Shown here in pieces: positions 26,988-36,158 of a stretch of 64,000 bases of DNA; within the stretch, counting starts at the first letter, position 1; each line of letters starts with the position of its first letter. The notes beneath the pieces were generated by a model. The model made no database searches. It was given only the letters and a program-made list of their open reading frames with translations, and had not been told where the DNA came from. Made by a program: the position numbers and the translations under genes. Source of the stretch: Brachybacterium sp. EE-P12 (GTDB lineage: Bacteria; Actinomycetota; Actinomycetes; Actinomycetales; Dermabacteraceae); the NCBI RefSeq assembly GCF_003711805.1, contig NZ_QXCP01000005.1:62001-126000 (forward strand), given 5' to 3'.

Positions 26988-27913
26988 CCGCGCCCCTCTC
27001 TGTGGCCCCGCGGCACCCGGGCCCGGCCCGGGGCCGGCGCCTGGGGCGGGGCGCCCTCGCCGCGGCGCTCGTGCTGCTGCTCGGCGGGGCCTGGCTGCTG
27101 TGGGACAACCTGCGCCTGGACGTCAGCTCGTACGAGGTCGCGGTCGCCGACGCCCCGGACGGGGAGGTGCTGCGGATCGCGCACGTCTCCGATCTGCACG
27201 CCTCCGAGGATCCCGGCTTCCAGGACGCGATCGTGCGGAAGGTCGAGGCGCGCGGCGTCGACCTCGTGGCGCTGACCGGGGACCTGGTCGACCGGAGCAC
27301 CAGGGACCTCGCACCGGTGCTCGAGCTCGCCGCACGCCTGCAGACCATCGCGCCGACGTACTTCGTGCTCGGCAACCATGAGGCGGACTCCCCGCTGCGG
27401 CAGGAGCTGCTGGTCGGCCTCGCCGAGGCGGGAGTGGTGATCCTGCGTGACGAGGCGACGCAGCTGCAGGTCAAGGGCAGGACCGTGACCGTCGCCGGGC
27501 TCGACGACCCCCGTGTCGCCTCGGCGGACGGCAGGACGCCCGAGGAGCCGGGGGCGGTGCTGGACCGTCTGGACCTCGCCTCCTCGGCCTCGGACGGCAC
27601 CGAGGCGGCGGCGCGCGGACCGGTCGTCCTGCTCGCCCACCGGCCCGAGCTGCTCGCGCAGTACGCCGGCCGCGGCGCGGACGTCGTCCTGTCCGGACAC
27701 GCGCACGGCGGACAGGTGCGCCTTCCCCTGCTCGGTCCGCTCTTCGCCCCGCACCAGGGCCTCTTCCCCGAGCTCACCGAGGGCACGCACGAGGCGGACG
27801 GAACCACGATGGTGATCAGCCGCGGACTCGGCAACGGCATCGGCGCGGTGCGCGTGAACGACCCGCGCGAGCTCGTGATCCTCGACCTGGTCCAGGAGGC
27901 GGACGCAGGCTGA
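26984..27913 (+). CDS. Membrane-anchored metallophosphoesterase (YkuE/YaeI type)
   Basis: This calcineurin-like phosphoesterase (309 aa) has an N-terminal anchor ([19 protein letters not shown], about 21-39). The dimetal site is complete: [33 protein letters not shown] and LSGHAHGGQ. Relatives act on lipid-linked phosphodiesters or cell-envelope substrates, and the true substrate here is not known. GTG at 26984 overlaps the hisF stop (GTGA), so parE-hisF-phosphoesterase form one translationally coupled chain. The active site probably faces outside. Confidence 0.9.
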   Translation: MTAPLSVAPRHPGPARGRRLGRGALAAALVLLLGGAWLLWDNLRLDVSSYEVAVADAPDGEVLRIAHVSDLHASEDPGFQDAIVRKVEARGVDLVALTGDLVDRSTRDLAPVLELAARLQTIAPTYFVLGNHEADSPLRQELLVGLAEAGVVILRDEATQLQVKGRTVTVAGLDDPRVASADGRTPEEPGAVLDRLDLASSASDGTEAAARGPVVLLAHRPELLAQYAGRGADVVLSGHAHGGQVRLPLLGPLFAPHQGLFPELTEGTHEADGTTMVISRGLGNGIGAVRVNDPRELVILDLVQEADAG

Positions 27914-27916
27914 ACG

Positions 27917-27975
27917 TCCGGTCCGCACCCGGCTGCGCCGACGGGTCCGGTCCGCACCCGGGCCGCGCCGGCGGG
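27917..27975. repeat. Tandem duplication of a 29-30 bp unit, with flanking long-range hairpin
   Basis: TCCGGTCCGCACCCGG occurs at 27917-27932 and again at 27946-27961, each followed by a similar GC-rich 13-14 nt tail. In addition, 27935-27945 is complementary to 27993-28003. The region lies between the convergent phosphoesterase and 75-aa genes and may serve as a bidirectional terminator. Confidence 0.6.
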
Positions 27976-28010
27976 CCGGTCGGCGGCTCGGCCCCGTCGG
28001 CGCGGCGGGA

Positions 28011-28238
28011 TCACCGCAGGCGGGTGAGGCCCGCGCCGTCGAGGGCCCGCAGCATCAGCAGCTCGTGCTCCTGGCGCGCATGACCCCGCAGCCGGTCCCG
28101 GCGCGCGCGACGCAGGGCGCGCAGGCGGGCCAGCACCCGGTGCAGACGGCGATCGAGCTCGCGCTCGTCGGCCGCCTCGAGCAGCGACGGCAGCGTGATG
28201 GTGGGAGGGTGATGGGTGAGGGACGTGATGGTGGACAT
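28011..28238 (-). CDS. Small basic helical protein, unknown
   Basis: I do not recognise this 75-aa protein. A short N-terminal segment with proline and threonine (HHPPTITLPSLLEAADE) leads into a long, arginine-rich helix (RRLHRVLARLRALRRARRDR and onward), which could bind nucleic acid or membranes. AGGAG lies 7 nt before the ATG at 28238, which favours a real gene. A perfect 19-bp palindrome (28279-28297) lies in the leader. The 217-aa ORF that contains it in frame starts without support and was trimmed. Confidence 0.6.
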   Translation of the reverse strand: MSTITSLTHHPPTITLPSLLEAADERELDRRLHRVLARLRALRRARRDRLRGHARQEHELLMLRALDGAGLTRLR

Positions 28239-28278
28239 GGCGTACTCCTGGGATCGGGTGACGAGTCTCCCGTGGCAG

Positions 28279-28297
28279 GCGGACAGCTGCTGTCCGC
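28279..28297. promoter_or_regulatory. Perfect 19-bp palindrome upstream of the small basic gene
   Basis: GCGGACAGC and GCTGTCCGC are separated by a single T, 41-59 bp upstream of the ATG at 28238. It could be an operator or, in the transcript, a 7-bp hairpin with a 5-nt loop. No regulator gene is adjacent. Confidence 0.45.
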
Positions 28298-28489
28298 GGA
28301 GCGAGGGGAGGGCTGTGGGGACGGGAAGGTCCCGAGCGGCGCAGGGACGCGACGGTCTCGCGGCGCGCAGGGACCGTGCGTGGTCCCCGGCGCGTGCGGT
28401 GACGTGCGCACGTCGGTGCCGTCGGGCTCCTGCCCGGCGGTGCGAAAAGGGGCGGCGCGGTGCCGTGCGGAGGCGGCGCGCCCGGGACG

Positions 28490-28648
28490 TCAGCGGGAGC
28501 GCAGGTCGACGTCGGCGACGGAGCGATCCCCGTCGGACGCGCGTGCTGCCGCGAACGCTCCGCCGAGGCGGAGGGAGGATGCCGTCGCGCCGAGCGTCGA
28601 CGCGCCGTCCCCGCTGCGGGACGGTGTCGAGGTCGTGTGCATCTCCAT
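28490..28648 (-). CDS. Possible 52-aa peptide, unknown
   Basis: This minus-strand ORF (begins MEMHTTSTPSRSGDG) has about 88 % G or C at third positions, as real genes here do, and ends with a normal TGA. There is no good ribosome-binding site and no recognisable domain. It is serine- and alanine-rich without a membrane helix. High-GC background makes such ORFs common, so this is only a possibility. Confidence 0.25.
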   Translation of the reverse strand: MEMHTTSTPSRSGDGASTLGATASSLRLGGAFAAARASDGDRSVADVDLRSR

Positions 28649-28706
28649 GACCACAGTCGACCACGCCCCGTCGCCGGAGGCCAGCGAATATCCGGGGCGG
28701 ACATGA

Positions 28707-28742
28707 CGGGGCCCGGCCGTCCGTGCGGACGGCCGGGCCCCG
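28707..28742 (-). terminator. Intrinsic terminator of the parC-mutarotase operon
   Basis: A 17-nt arm (28707-28723) is perfectly complementary to 28726-28742. It lies 16 bp after the minus-strand mutarotase stop. Confidence 0.85.
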
Positions 28743-28757
28743 GGCAGGCGGAGGCGC

Positions 28758-29696
28758 TCAGGCCTCGATGCGGTAGGTGATCCCGATCCGGTGCGACTGC
28801 CCGGGCTCGAGCGGGACGAAGCCGTCCTTGGCGACGGCGGGCTCGATGCACACGAACTGCGGCCAGGCCTCGTCGGGGATGTCGGCCATCGAGGTGACCA
28901 GCTCCTCCCAGGGGTTCCACACGACGGTCCGTGAGGTGCCCCGCGGGACAGAGACCACGCGGCGTCCTCCGCCGCGGGCCGAGCCGTCCACCACCGCCAC
29001 CTCGCCGGCGCGCTCGACGATGCGATCGGTCGAGCCGGTCAGCCGCAGCGGCTCGGAGGGCATCACGTCCGCCGCGAGGCCACGGGTGTTGTCGAGGAGG
29101 TTCGCGCCCTCGAGGCCGTGGATCTCGATCTCCCGCACGTCCCCGACGGCGAGATAGGTGTGCAGCGCTGCCTCGAGCTCGATCGGGCGCTGCCCGGCGG
29201 TGAGGGTGAGGTCCACGTCGAGCTGCGCGCCGAGGCGGAACACGGCCTCCGCCCGCACCGCGAGGGCGTCCTGCGGGGTGCGCAGCACCAGCTCGACCTC
29301 GTCACCCTCGCGCCGCGCGGAGACGAGGTCCCAGCGGACGTTGCGCAGCCAGCCGTGCTTGACGGTCCGCGCGAGATCGCGGCCCGGGCCGAACCAGGGG
29401 CCCACCAGCGGGATCCCGCCGCGCACGGCCACTCCCGGGCCGAACTCGGAGGTCGGGCTGAGCCACAGCAGGTCCTCCCCGCCGGCGGGGACGAAGCTGA
29501 TCAGATGCGCGCCGTCCAGCAGCAGAGTGCCGGAGGCGGCAGGGGTGTCCACGAGCAGGGCGTCGACGCCGTGCGCCGTGCCGAGGACGACGCCCTCGGG
29601 CAGCGGGACGGCGGCGTCCCGGGCGGCGGGATCCTGGGGAGCGCCCTGCTCGGACGCGCTCCCCTCGGGGGTGGGGGACTGGGGGTCGATGCTCAT
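28758..29696 (-). CDS. D-hexose-6-phosphate mutarotase / aldose 1-epimerase-like protein
   Basis: This is a 312-aa galactose-mutarotase-fold protein of the YeaD type, predicted to interconvert anomers of hexose 6-phosphates or a related sugar. Supporting stretches are LLDGAHLISFVPAGGEDLLW, RGGIPLVGPWFGPG, HGWLRNVRWDLV, LHTYLAVGDVREIEI and CIEPAVAKDGFVPLEPGQSH. The ATG at 29696 overlaps the stop of the membrane gene upstream (ATGA). Being last in a parC operon is not metabolically obvious. Confidence 0.88.
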   Translation of the reverse strand: MSIDPQSPTPEGSASEQGAPQDPAARDAAVPLPEGVVLGTAHGVDALLVDTPAASGTLLLDGAHLISFVPAGGEDLLWLSPTSEFGPGVAVRGGIPLVGPWFGPGRDLARTVKHGWLRNVRWDLVSARREGDEVELVLRTPQDALAVRAEAVFRLGAQLDVDLTLTAGQRPIELEAALHTYLAVGDVREIEIHGLEGANLLDNTRGLAADVMPSEPLRLTGSTDRIVERAGEVAVVDGSARGGGRRVVSVPRGTSRTVVWNPWEELVTSMADIPDEAWPQFVCIEPAVAKDGFVPLEPGQSHRIGITYRIEA

Positions 29697-30841
29697 GCCC
29701 TCATCGTCCCACGCCCTCCGGCACCTCCGGGAGGGACCTCGTCCCGGGCCCCGGCCGGTCCCGCGGGGCGGGTCCCCGGCCCGGTCGTGACCTCCGGCAG
29801 CTCCTCCGCGGCGGCGGAGACGGTCCGGATCAGCAGCAGCAGCCAGACGTACACGATCACCGCCGCGCCCATCTCGAAGGCGGTCATGTTCAGATAGCCC
29901 AGCCCCGCGAACAGCACGATCACCGTGACCAGCAGGGCGAAGGCGGCGGCGGTGAACCAGGTCAGCGTCCCCGGCAGGCGCCTCAGCAGCACCGGCAGGA
30001 CCAGCAGCGCGAGCCCGAAGACCACCACCAGCAGCTGGGCGACGACGTCGTGCCAGAAGACGCTGACGGTGCGGGAGACGAGGGCGACGAGCGCGATGAG
30101 GACGCCGACCAGGGTGAGCAGCACGCGCACCGTCGTCACGACGGCCCCGCTCTCGCCCGTGGCCCGCGCCCACCGGTCGAGGTCGTGGGCGATGAACTCC
30201 ACCACCGTCAGCAGCGCGATCCCGGTCAGCAGCAGGGTGAGGTTGAAGGTGGTGCTCGAGACGCCGCGGCCCTCCCCGAGCTCCGAGAAGTAGCGCTCCC
30301 ACCAGTACGGGTCCGGGGCGCTGAGCGCGCTGGCGAGCACGCCGACGGTGAGGAATGCGGCCAGCAGGGTCGCGAGCGAGCGGCCCGAGAGCGCCGAGAC
30401 CGAGGCAGAGGTGACGTATGCCGCAGCGGCTCCCGCCGCCGCGACCCAGAAGGTCCCCGCGAAGCGGTCCAGCGCCACGCCCTGGAACGCCTGCTGGAAC
30501 ACCGCGAACAGCGCGCCGGTGAGGAACAGGCCCAGCAGCCCGTGAATGAGGGAGAGCCCCGCCACGTCCACGACCCGCCGCCAGCGCGGCCGGGAGCCGA
30601 GCCAGGGCAGCGAGCGCATAGTGCGGGTCGCGAGCACGAACGCGGACGTCGTCGTGGCGCAGCCCAGCACGGTCAGCGCCGCGACCTGCCCGATCGAGCC
30701 GGAGCCCGACAGCGGGGCGGTGCCCCGCAGCGCGAGGAGCCCCACCACCAGCCCTGCCAGGGCGCCCGCGACGCCGATCGCGACATGCGCGGACTCGGCG
30801 CGGGTCGCCCCGGTGGCGCGGAGCCGGACGGGCGCGGCCAC
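29693..30841 (-). CDS. Polytopic membrane protein of unknown function
   Basis: I do not recognise the family. The 382-aa protein has about ten hydrophobic helices with short loops, for example AIGVAGALAGLVVGLLALRG, LLVVVFGLALLVLPVLLRRL and FALLVTVIVLFAGLGYL. A soluble loop with YWWERYFSELGEGRGVSS sits mid-protein, and the C-terminus is cytoplasmic-looking and proline-rich. The start is GTG, 3 bp after the parC stop, and its stop overlaps the mutarotase start, so all three are one operon. No transporter motif is visible. Confidence 0.8.
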   Translation of the reverse strand: MAAPVRLRATGATRAESAHVAIGVAGALAGLVVGLLALRGTAPLSGSGSIGQVAALTVLGCATTTSAFVLATRTMRSLPWLGSRPRWRRVVDVAGLSLIHGLLGLFLTGALFAVFQQAFQGVALDRFAGTFWVAAAGAAAAYVTSASVSALSGRSLATLLAAFLTVGVLASALSAPDPYWWERYFSELGEGRGVSSTTFNLTLLLTGIALLTVVEFIAHDLDRWARATGESGAVVTTVRVLLTLVGVLIALVALVSRTVSVFWHDVVAQLLVVVFGLALLVLPVLLRRLPGTLTWFTAAAFALLVTVIVLFAGLGYLNMTAFEMGAAVIVYVWLLLLIRTVSAAAEELPEVTTGPGTRPAGPAGARDEVPPGGAGGRGTMRA

Positions 30842-30844
30842 CGT

Positions 30845-33313
30845 TCAGCCGACCGCGGCGATCGGCACCGGCACCGGCGTGCCGGAGCCGTCCCGTCGGC
30901 CCGTGGGCTCGGGCAGGTCGATCGGCTGGCCCGCCTCGGAGGAGGCGCGCGCCGGATGCGGCACCACCCAGGCGCCGATCAGGCAGTCCTCCCCGCGCAG
31001 GAAGCGGTGGCAGCGCATGCCCGCGGTCGAGCGGCCCTTGGCCGGGAACTCGCTGAGCGGGGAGACCTTCAGCGAGCCGGTCTGCAGCAGCGGCAGGGTC
31101 GCGGAGCTGCCCGCCACCGTGACGACGTCCGCCGGGGCGGTCACGTCGATCACCCCGAAGGAGAGCACGTGCGCATCGCCCGAGAGCTTGATCCCTGCCA
31201 CGCCGCCCGCGCCGCGGCCCTGGGGCCGCACGCCGGAGGACGGGAAGTGCAGCAGCTGCGCGTCGGAGGTGATGAAGACCAGGTCGAGGTCCTCGTCCTC
31301 CTCGAGATCGACCACGCCCACCACGGCGTCGCCGTCCTTCAGCGAGATGATCTCGAAGCCGTCGGTGCGGGGGAAGTCCAGCTGGACCCGCTTGACCACG
31401 CCGGCCCGGGTCCCCAGCGCGATCGCGCCGCCCCGGGAGACGTCCGCCTCGGCCAGCCGGATCAGGCCCAGCGCCTGCTCCTCCTTCTCGAGCTCGACCA
31501 GGTCCTTCAGCCGCGTGCCCCCGGCGAGCGAGGGCGCCGAGGCGGTCGGGGCGAGGGAGGGCAGGTCCACGACCGACAGGCGCAGCACGCGCCCGCGATC
31601 GGTCACCACCCCCACCTCGGAGCGGGTCGAGGTGCGCACCTCCGAGACGATGACGTCATGGGCGCCGCGCGGACCCTCGCGCAGCACCTTCTCCTCCCCG
31701 GTCACGCGGGCGACGAGCCCGGTGCCGGTCAGGAGCACCCCGCAGGGCTCGTCGGCGACCTCGAGGGACGCGCCCGCCTTCGCGACCGGGGCGGAGGCGG
31801 ACTCCAGCAGCACCGTGCGTCGGGAGTCCCCGTGCTCGGCGGCGACCGCGGCCAGCTCGTCGGAGACCAGCCGGCGCAGGACCTCGTCGGATCCCAGAAT
31901 CTCTTCGAGTCGCTCGATCTCGGCCATCAGCTCGTCCCGTTCGGCCTCGAGATCGATCTGGGAGAACTTCGTCAGCCGACGCAGACGCAGCTCGAGGATG
32001 TACTCCGCCTGCACCTCGGTGAGGTCGAAGACCTGCATGAGCCGGGAGCGGGCGGTCTCCGCGTCATCGCTGCTGCGCACGATCTGGATGACCTCGTCGA
32101 TGTCGAGGATCGCCAGCAGCAGCCCCTCGACCAGGTGCAGGCGCGCCCTGCGCTTGCCCAGCCGGTGCTCGGTGCGTCGCCGCACCACCGTCAGGCGGTG
32201 GTCGACGAACACCTCCAGCAGCTGCTTGAGGCCCATCGTGCGCGGCTGGCCGTCCACGAGGGCGACGTTGTTGATGCCGAAGGACTCCTCCAGCGGAGTG
32301 TGCTTGTACAGCTGCTCGAGCACGGCGTCGGGGTCGAAGCCGGACTTCACCGTGAGCACCAGGCGCATGCCGTGATGGCGGTCGGTGAGATCCTGGTAGT
32401 CGGTGATGCCCTGGACCTTCTTGGCCTGCACCGCGTCGCGCAGCTTCTCCGCGAGCCGCTCGGGTCCCACCTGGTAGGGCAGCTCGGTCACGACGATGCC
32501 CTTGCGGCGCGAGGTGACGTTCTCGATCCGGGTCGTCGCCCGCATCTTGAACGAGCCGCGCCCTGTGCGGTACGCGTCCCGGATCCCGTCCAGGCCCACG
32601 ATCCGACCGCCCGTGGGCAGGTCCGGGCCGGGCACGAAGCGCATGAGCTCCTCGAGCTCCGCCTCGGGATGGTCGATGAGGTGGCGCGCCGCAGCGATCG
32701 TCTCGACGAGATTGTGGGGGGCCATGTTCGTGGCCATGCCCACCGCGATCCCCGAGGCGCCGTTGACGAGCAGGTTCGGGAACTGCGCCGGCAGCACCTC
32801 GGGCTGGGTGAGCTGGTTGTCGTAGTTGGGCACCACGTCCACGACGTCCTCGTCCAGCGAGTCCGTCATCAGCAGCGCGGCCTTGGCCAGGCGCGCCTCC
32901 GTGTAGCGCGCCGCCGCGGGCCCGTTGTCGAGCGAGCCGAAGTTCCCGTGGCCGTCCACGAGCGGCATGCGCATGTTGAAGCTCTGCGCCATCCGCACCA
33001 GCGCGTCGTAGATCGCGGTGTCGCCGTGGGGATGGAGCTTGCCCATCACCTCGCCGACCACGCGCTGGCTCTTGACATGGCCCTTCTCGGGCCGCAGCCC
33101 CATCTCCGCCATCATGTACAGGATGCGGCGCTGGACGGGCTTGAGCCCGTCCCGGGCGTCGGGGAGGGCCCGGGAGTAGATCACGGAGTAGGCGTACTCG
33201 AGGAACGAGGACTCCATCTCGCTGGTGACGTCGATGTCGACGATCGTCTCGTCGACGACGTCGTCACCGGCGCTGGGTGCGGTGCTGCGTGATCGGGCCA
33301 TGAGGGACATCAT
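30845..33313 (-). CDS. parC: DNA topoisomerase IV subunit A
   Basis: This is the breakage-reunion subunit paired with ParE. The winged-helix domain contains [20 protein letters not shown] and the catalytic tyrosine lies in [16 protein letters not shown] (about residue 136). A coiled-coil tower and a C-terminal beta-pinwheel domain follow. At 822 aa it matches the family. A typical GyrA box is not evident, consistent with ParC. The start is uncertain: ATGs at 33313, 33310 and 33301 ([12 protein letters not shown]) lack clear ribosome-binding sites; I kept the longest. Confidence 0.93.
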   Translation of the reverse strand: MMSLMARSRSTAPSAGDDVVDETIVDIDVTSEMESSFLEYAYSVIYSRALPDARDGLKPVQRRILYMMAEMGLRPEKGHVKSQRVVGEVMGKLHPHGDTAIYDALVRMAQSFNMRMPLVDGHGNFGSLDNGPAAARYTEARLAKAALLMTDSLDEDVVDVVPNYDNQLTQPEVLPAQFPNLLVNGASGIAVGMATNMAPHNLVETIAAARHLIDHPEAELEELMRFVPGPDLPTGGRIVGLDGIRDAYRTGRGSFKMRATTRIENVTSRRKGIVVTELPYQVGPERLAEKLRDAVQAKKVQGITDYQDLTDRHHGMRLVLTVKSGFDPDAVLEQLYKHTPLEESFGINNVALVDGQPRTMGLKQLLEVFVDHRLTVVRRRTEHRLGKRRARLHLVEGLLLAILDIDEVIQIVRSSDDAETARSRLMQVFDLTEVQAEYILELRLRRLTKFSQIDLEAERDELMAEIERLEEILGSDEVLRRLVSDELAAVAAEHGDSRRTVLLESASAPVAKAGASLEVADEPCGVLLTGTGLVARVTGEEKVLREGPRGAHDVIVSEVRTSTRSEVGVVTDRGRVLRLSVVDLPSLAPTASAPSLAGGTRLKDLVELEKEEQALGLIRLAEADVSRGGAIALGTRAGVVKRVQLDFPRTDGFEIISLKDGDAVVGVVDLEEDEDLDLVFITSDAQLLHFPSSGVRPQGRGAGGVAGIKLSGDAHVLSFGVIDVTAPADVVTVAGSSATLPLLQTGSLKVSPLSEFPAKGRSTAGMRCHRFLRGEDCLIGAWVVPHPARASSEAGQPIDLPEPTGRRDGSGTPVPVPIAAVG

Positions 33314-33392
33314 GGCGCATGACCGGCCATGATCCCGGGAAGCGACCCTCCTGCCGGGACGTGAATCCCGTCAAAGACCGCTCCGGCCGGAC

Positions 33393-33398
33393 TAGGAT
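33393..33398 (+). promoter_or_regulatory. Candidate -10 box, leaderless start of the PatA-like gene
   Basis: TAGGAT ends 7 nt before the ATG at 33406, with no ribosome-binding site. It is the same arrangement as at parE. Confidence 0.5.
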
Positions 33399-33405
33399 CG
33401 CGCCC

Positions 33406-36120
33406 ATGGCGGACAGACGCGACGGCCTGCGGCCCCTTCGACGGCGCGCCCGTGCGGGGGCGGACACGTCCGCCGCCTATCCCGCGCACTGGGAGGCCGA
33501 CATCGCCCTGCGCGACGGCTCCGCCGCGCACCTGCGCCCGATCCTCCCCGGCGACGCCGACGCGCTCCAGGCCTTCCATCAGCGACAGTCCGAGCACTCG
33601 CGCTATCTGCGATTCTTCGCCCCGATGCCGCGCCTGTCCGAGCGGGACCTGGCCCGCTTCACGACCGTCGACCACCGGGACCGGGTCGCGTTCGTCGTCC
33701 TGGTGGGGGAGGACATCCTCGCCGTCGGCCGCTACGACCGCACCGGCCCCCGCTCCGCCGAGGTCGCCTTCAACGTCGCCGACTCGCGGCAGGGCTCGGG
33801 CCTCGGCTCCGTGCTGCTCGAGCACCTCGCGGCCGCGGCCCGCGAGCGCGGCATCGACGAGTTCACCGCCGAGGTGCTCCCGCAGAACACGAAGATGATC
33901 AAGGTGTTCACCGAGGCGGGCTTCGACGTGGACCGCACCCTCGACGACGGCGTGGTCATGGTCTCCTTCCGGATCGACCCCACCGCCCGCTCCCTCGAGG
34001 TCATGGCCGAGCGGGAGCACCGTGCCGAGGCGCGCGCCATGGAGCGCCTGCTGCACCCCGAGTCCGTGCTCGTGGTCGGGGTGTCCTCGCGCCGCGACTC
34101 CGTGGGCGGCCGCTTCCTCACCGCTCTCGAGGGCTCCGGCTACACCGGCAGCATCCACCTCGTCTCCCGCGAGGCGCTCGAGCTGCGGGGACGCCGCGCC
34201 TGGTCCCGGATCTCCGAGGTCCCCGGACCCGTCGACCTCGCCGTGATCGCCCTGCGTCCCGAGGCCTGCCTCGAGGCCGTCGAGGAGTGCGCCGCGATCG
34301 GGGTGCACGGCGTCGTGATCCCCACCGAGGGCTTCTCCGAGAGCGAGGACGGCCGCCGCCTGCAGCGCGAGCTCGTGGCCCGGATCCGCCTGCACGGGAT
34401 GAGGCTGCTGGGCCCGGGCTCCCTCGGGATGCTCCGCACCGGCGACTCGCCGATCAGCCTCTCCCTCGCCCCGCACCTTCCGCGCCCCGGCCGCGCCGCG
34501 CTCGCCGGGCAGTCCAGCGCCCTCTCGGCGATGCTCCTGGCCGGCACCGACGCTCGCGGGATCGGGCTGCACGAGTTCGTCGGCGTCGGCAACCGCGCGG
34601 ACGTCTCCCTCAACGACACCCTCCAGCACTGGGAGGAGGACGAGGCGGTCGGCGTGATCGGGCTCGCGCTGGAGTCGATGGGCAACCCGCGCAAGTTCAC
34701 CCGCATCGCGCGGCGCCTCACGCGCCGCACGCCGCTGATCGTGCTGCGCCCGCCCGGCAGCGAGTCCCATCTGCCGCCCGGCCACGACGTGCGTCCCTCG
34801 ACCCTGCCCCGCCGCGCCCTGGACCAGGTGCTCGACTCCGCCGGGGTCGTGCAGACCGAGGGCGTCGACCACCTCCTGGACGTCGTCGACGGCATCGAGC
34901 GACAGGGGCTCCCGCTCGGGCCGCGGGTCGGCCTGCTCTCGAACACCGCCGCGCTCGGCGCCTCCCTGCGCGGCGCCGCGGACCGCGCGGGCCTCGAGAT
35001 CGTCGCCGACAACCGCAGAGTCCCCCTCTCCCCGGACAGGCGGCTCGTCCAGCGCGCCTTCACCTCGATGGCGGCGCTCGGCGAGGTGGACCTCGTCATC
35101 GCCGGGGTGCTCGACGCCCAGTCCGGCGAGCTCGAGGAGCTCCTGCGCCAGATGGCGATGGTCGCGAAGCACTCCGAGGTGGTGATGCTGGTGTGCGTCG
35201 TCACCGCCGCCGACCGCTTCGGCGCGCTGCGGGAGGCGGTGCGCTCCGATCCGGAGCTGCCGCCGGTCCACGCGACCCCCCTCGCCGTGGTGCGCGCCGC
35301 CGCCGGGATGCTCCGGGCCGCCCAGCGACCGCAGGCCGACGAGGACGAGCCCGCCCGCCGCGAGGACCTCGACCGCGCGGCCGCCCGGGAGCTCGTCGAC
35401 GCCCGCCTCGCGGCCGCCGGGGGCGGAGAGGTCGTGCTGGAGGGCGATGACGTCGCCGCGCTGCTGGCCGCCTACCGCATCGACCTGCTGCGGGGAGACC
35501 GGATCTCGGGGGAGGAGGATGCGCTCGCCGCAGCCGCCGAGATCGGCTACCCGGTCGCGTTGAAGAGCACCGATCCGGTGCTGCGCCATCGCGCCGACCT
35601 CGGCGGGGTGCGGCTCGGGATCCCCGACGCGGTCCAGCTGCGCCACGCCCTGCGCGCCATGCGCCGGGACCTGTCGTACTCCACCGCGCCGCTCGAGGTC
35701 CAGGCCATGGCCCCGGCGGGCGTGCCGATGGTGGTGCGCAGCGTCGAGGACCCCTCGCTGGGGCCGGTCCTCTCGCTCTCCGTCGCCGGCGACGCGACGG
35801 ATCTCCTCGACGACATCGCCTACGCCATCCCGCCGTTCAGCGAGGATGCCGCGCAGCGGCTCGTCGACGCGCCCGCCTCCGCGGTCAAGCTGCGCGGCAC
35901 CCGGGGGCTGCCGCCCGCGGATCGCGATGCCCTCGCCGACCTGGTGGTGCGCGTGGGGCTGCTCGCGGAGGACCTGCCCGAGCTCGCCTCCCTCGAGCTG
36001 TACCCGGTCCTCGTCGCGCAGCACGGCGTCAGCGTGGTCGGGGCGAACGCGCGCCTCGCCCCGGCGCCGAACCGGACCGACGGCGCACGGCGCACCCTCT
36101 CGGGACCCCCGGGGGCATGA
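33406..36120 (+). CDS. Bifunctional GNAT acetyltransferase / NDP-forming acyl-CoA synthetase-like protein (PatA type)
   Basis: This is probably a protein lysine acetyltransferase. A GNAT domain (about 25-190; RQGSGLGSVLLEHLAAAARE, then NTKMIKVFTEAGF) precedes a CoA-binding Rossmann domain (SVLVVGVSSRRDSVGGRFL), a ligase-CoA region and a C-terminal ATP-grasp domain (EIGYPVALKSTDPVLRHRAD). This is the GNAT-first order of Streptomyces PatA rather than the GNAT-last order of Salmonella Pat. Synthetase activity may be lost in such enzymes. ATG 33406 gives 904 aa; a longer in-frame ATG at 33319 overlaps the parC start and was rejected. Confidence 0.88.
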   Translation: MADRRDGLRPLRRRARAGADTSAAYPAHWEADIALRDGSAAHLRPILPGDADALQAFHQRQSEHSRYLRFFAPMPRLSERDLARFTTVDHRDRVAFVVLVGEDILAVGRYDRTGPRSAEVAFNVADSRQGSGLGSVLLEHLAAAARERGIDEFTAEVLPQNTKMIKVFTEAGFDVDRTLDDGVVMVSFRIDPTARSLEVMAEREHRAEARAMERLLHPESVLVVGVSSRRDSVGGRFLTALEGSGYTGSIHLVSREALELRGRRAWSRISEVPGPVDLAVIALRPEACLEAVEECAAIGVHGVVIPTEGFSESEDGRRLQRELVARIRLHGMRLLGPGSLGMLRTGDSPISLSLAPHLPRPGRAALAGQSSALSAMLLAGTDARGIGLHEFVGVGNRADVSLNDTLQHWEEDEAVGVIGLALESMGNPRKFTRIARRLTRRTPLIVLRPPGSESHLPPGHDVRPSTLPRRALDQVLDSAGVVQTEGVDHLLDVVDGIERQGLPLGPRVGLLSNTAALGASLRGAADRAGLEIVADNRRVPLSPDRRLVQRAFTSMAALGEVDLVIAGVLDAQSGELEELLRQMAMVAKHSEVVMLVCVVTAADRFGALREAVRSDPELPPVHATPLAVVRAAAGMLRAAQRPQADEDEPARREDLDRAAARELVDARLAAAGGGEVVLEGDDVAALLAAYRIDLLRGDRISGEEDALAAAAEIGYPVALKSTDPVLRHRADLGGVRLGIPDAVQLRHALRAMRRDLSYSTAPLEVQAMAPAGVPMVVRSVEDPSLGPVLSLSVAGDATDLLDDIAYAIPPFSEDAAQRLVDAPASAVKLRGTRGLPPADRDALADLVVRVGLLAEDLPELASLELYPVLVAQHGVSVVGANARLAPAPNRTDGARRTLSGPPGA

Positions 36121-36158
36121 GGGACGGGATCGTCCGGCCCGCATGGGAGGATGGGCCG

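Larger units (their letters stand above)
28239..28757. other. Gene-poor stretch of 519 bp
   Basis: Between the 75-aa gene and the mutarotase gene there is no clear conserved gene. It holds a 19-bp palindrome (28279-28297), a possible 52-codon ORF (28490-28648, minus) and the mutarotase terminator (28707-28742). The middle part, about 28300-28490, shows nothing I can name. Confidence 0.6.

Noticed and set aside
30050-33292. 1080-codon plus-strand frame opposite parC
   Set aside because: Shadow ORF; the minus strand has unmistakable ParC motifs and codon pattern.
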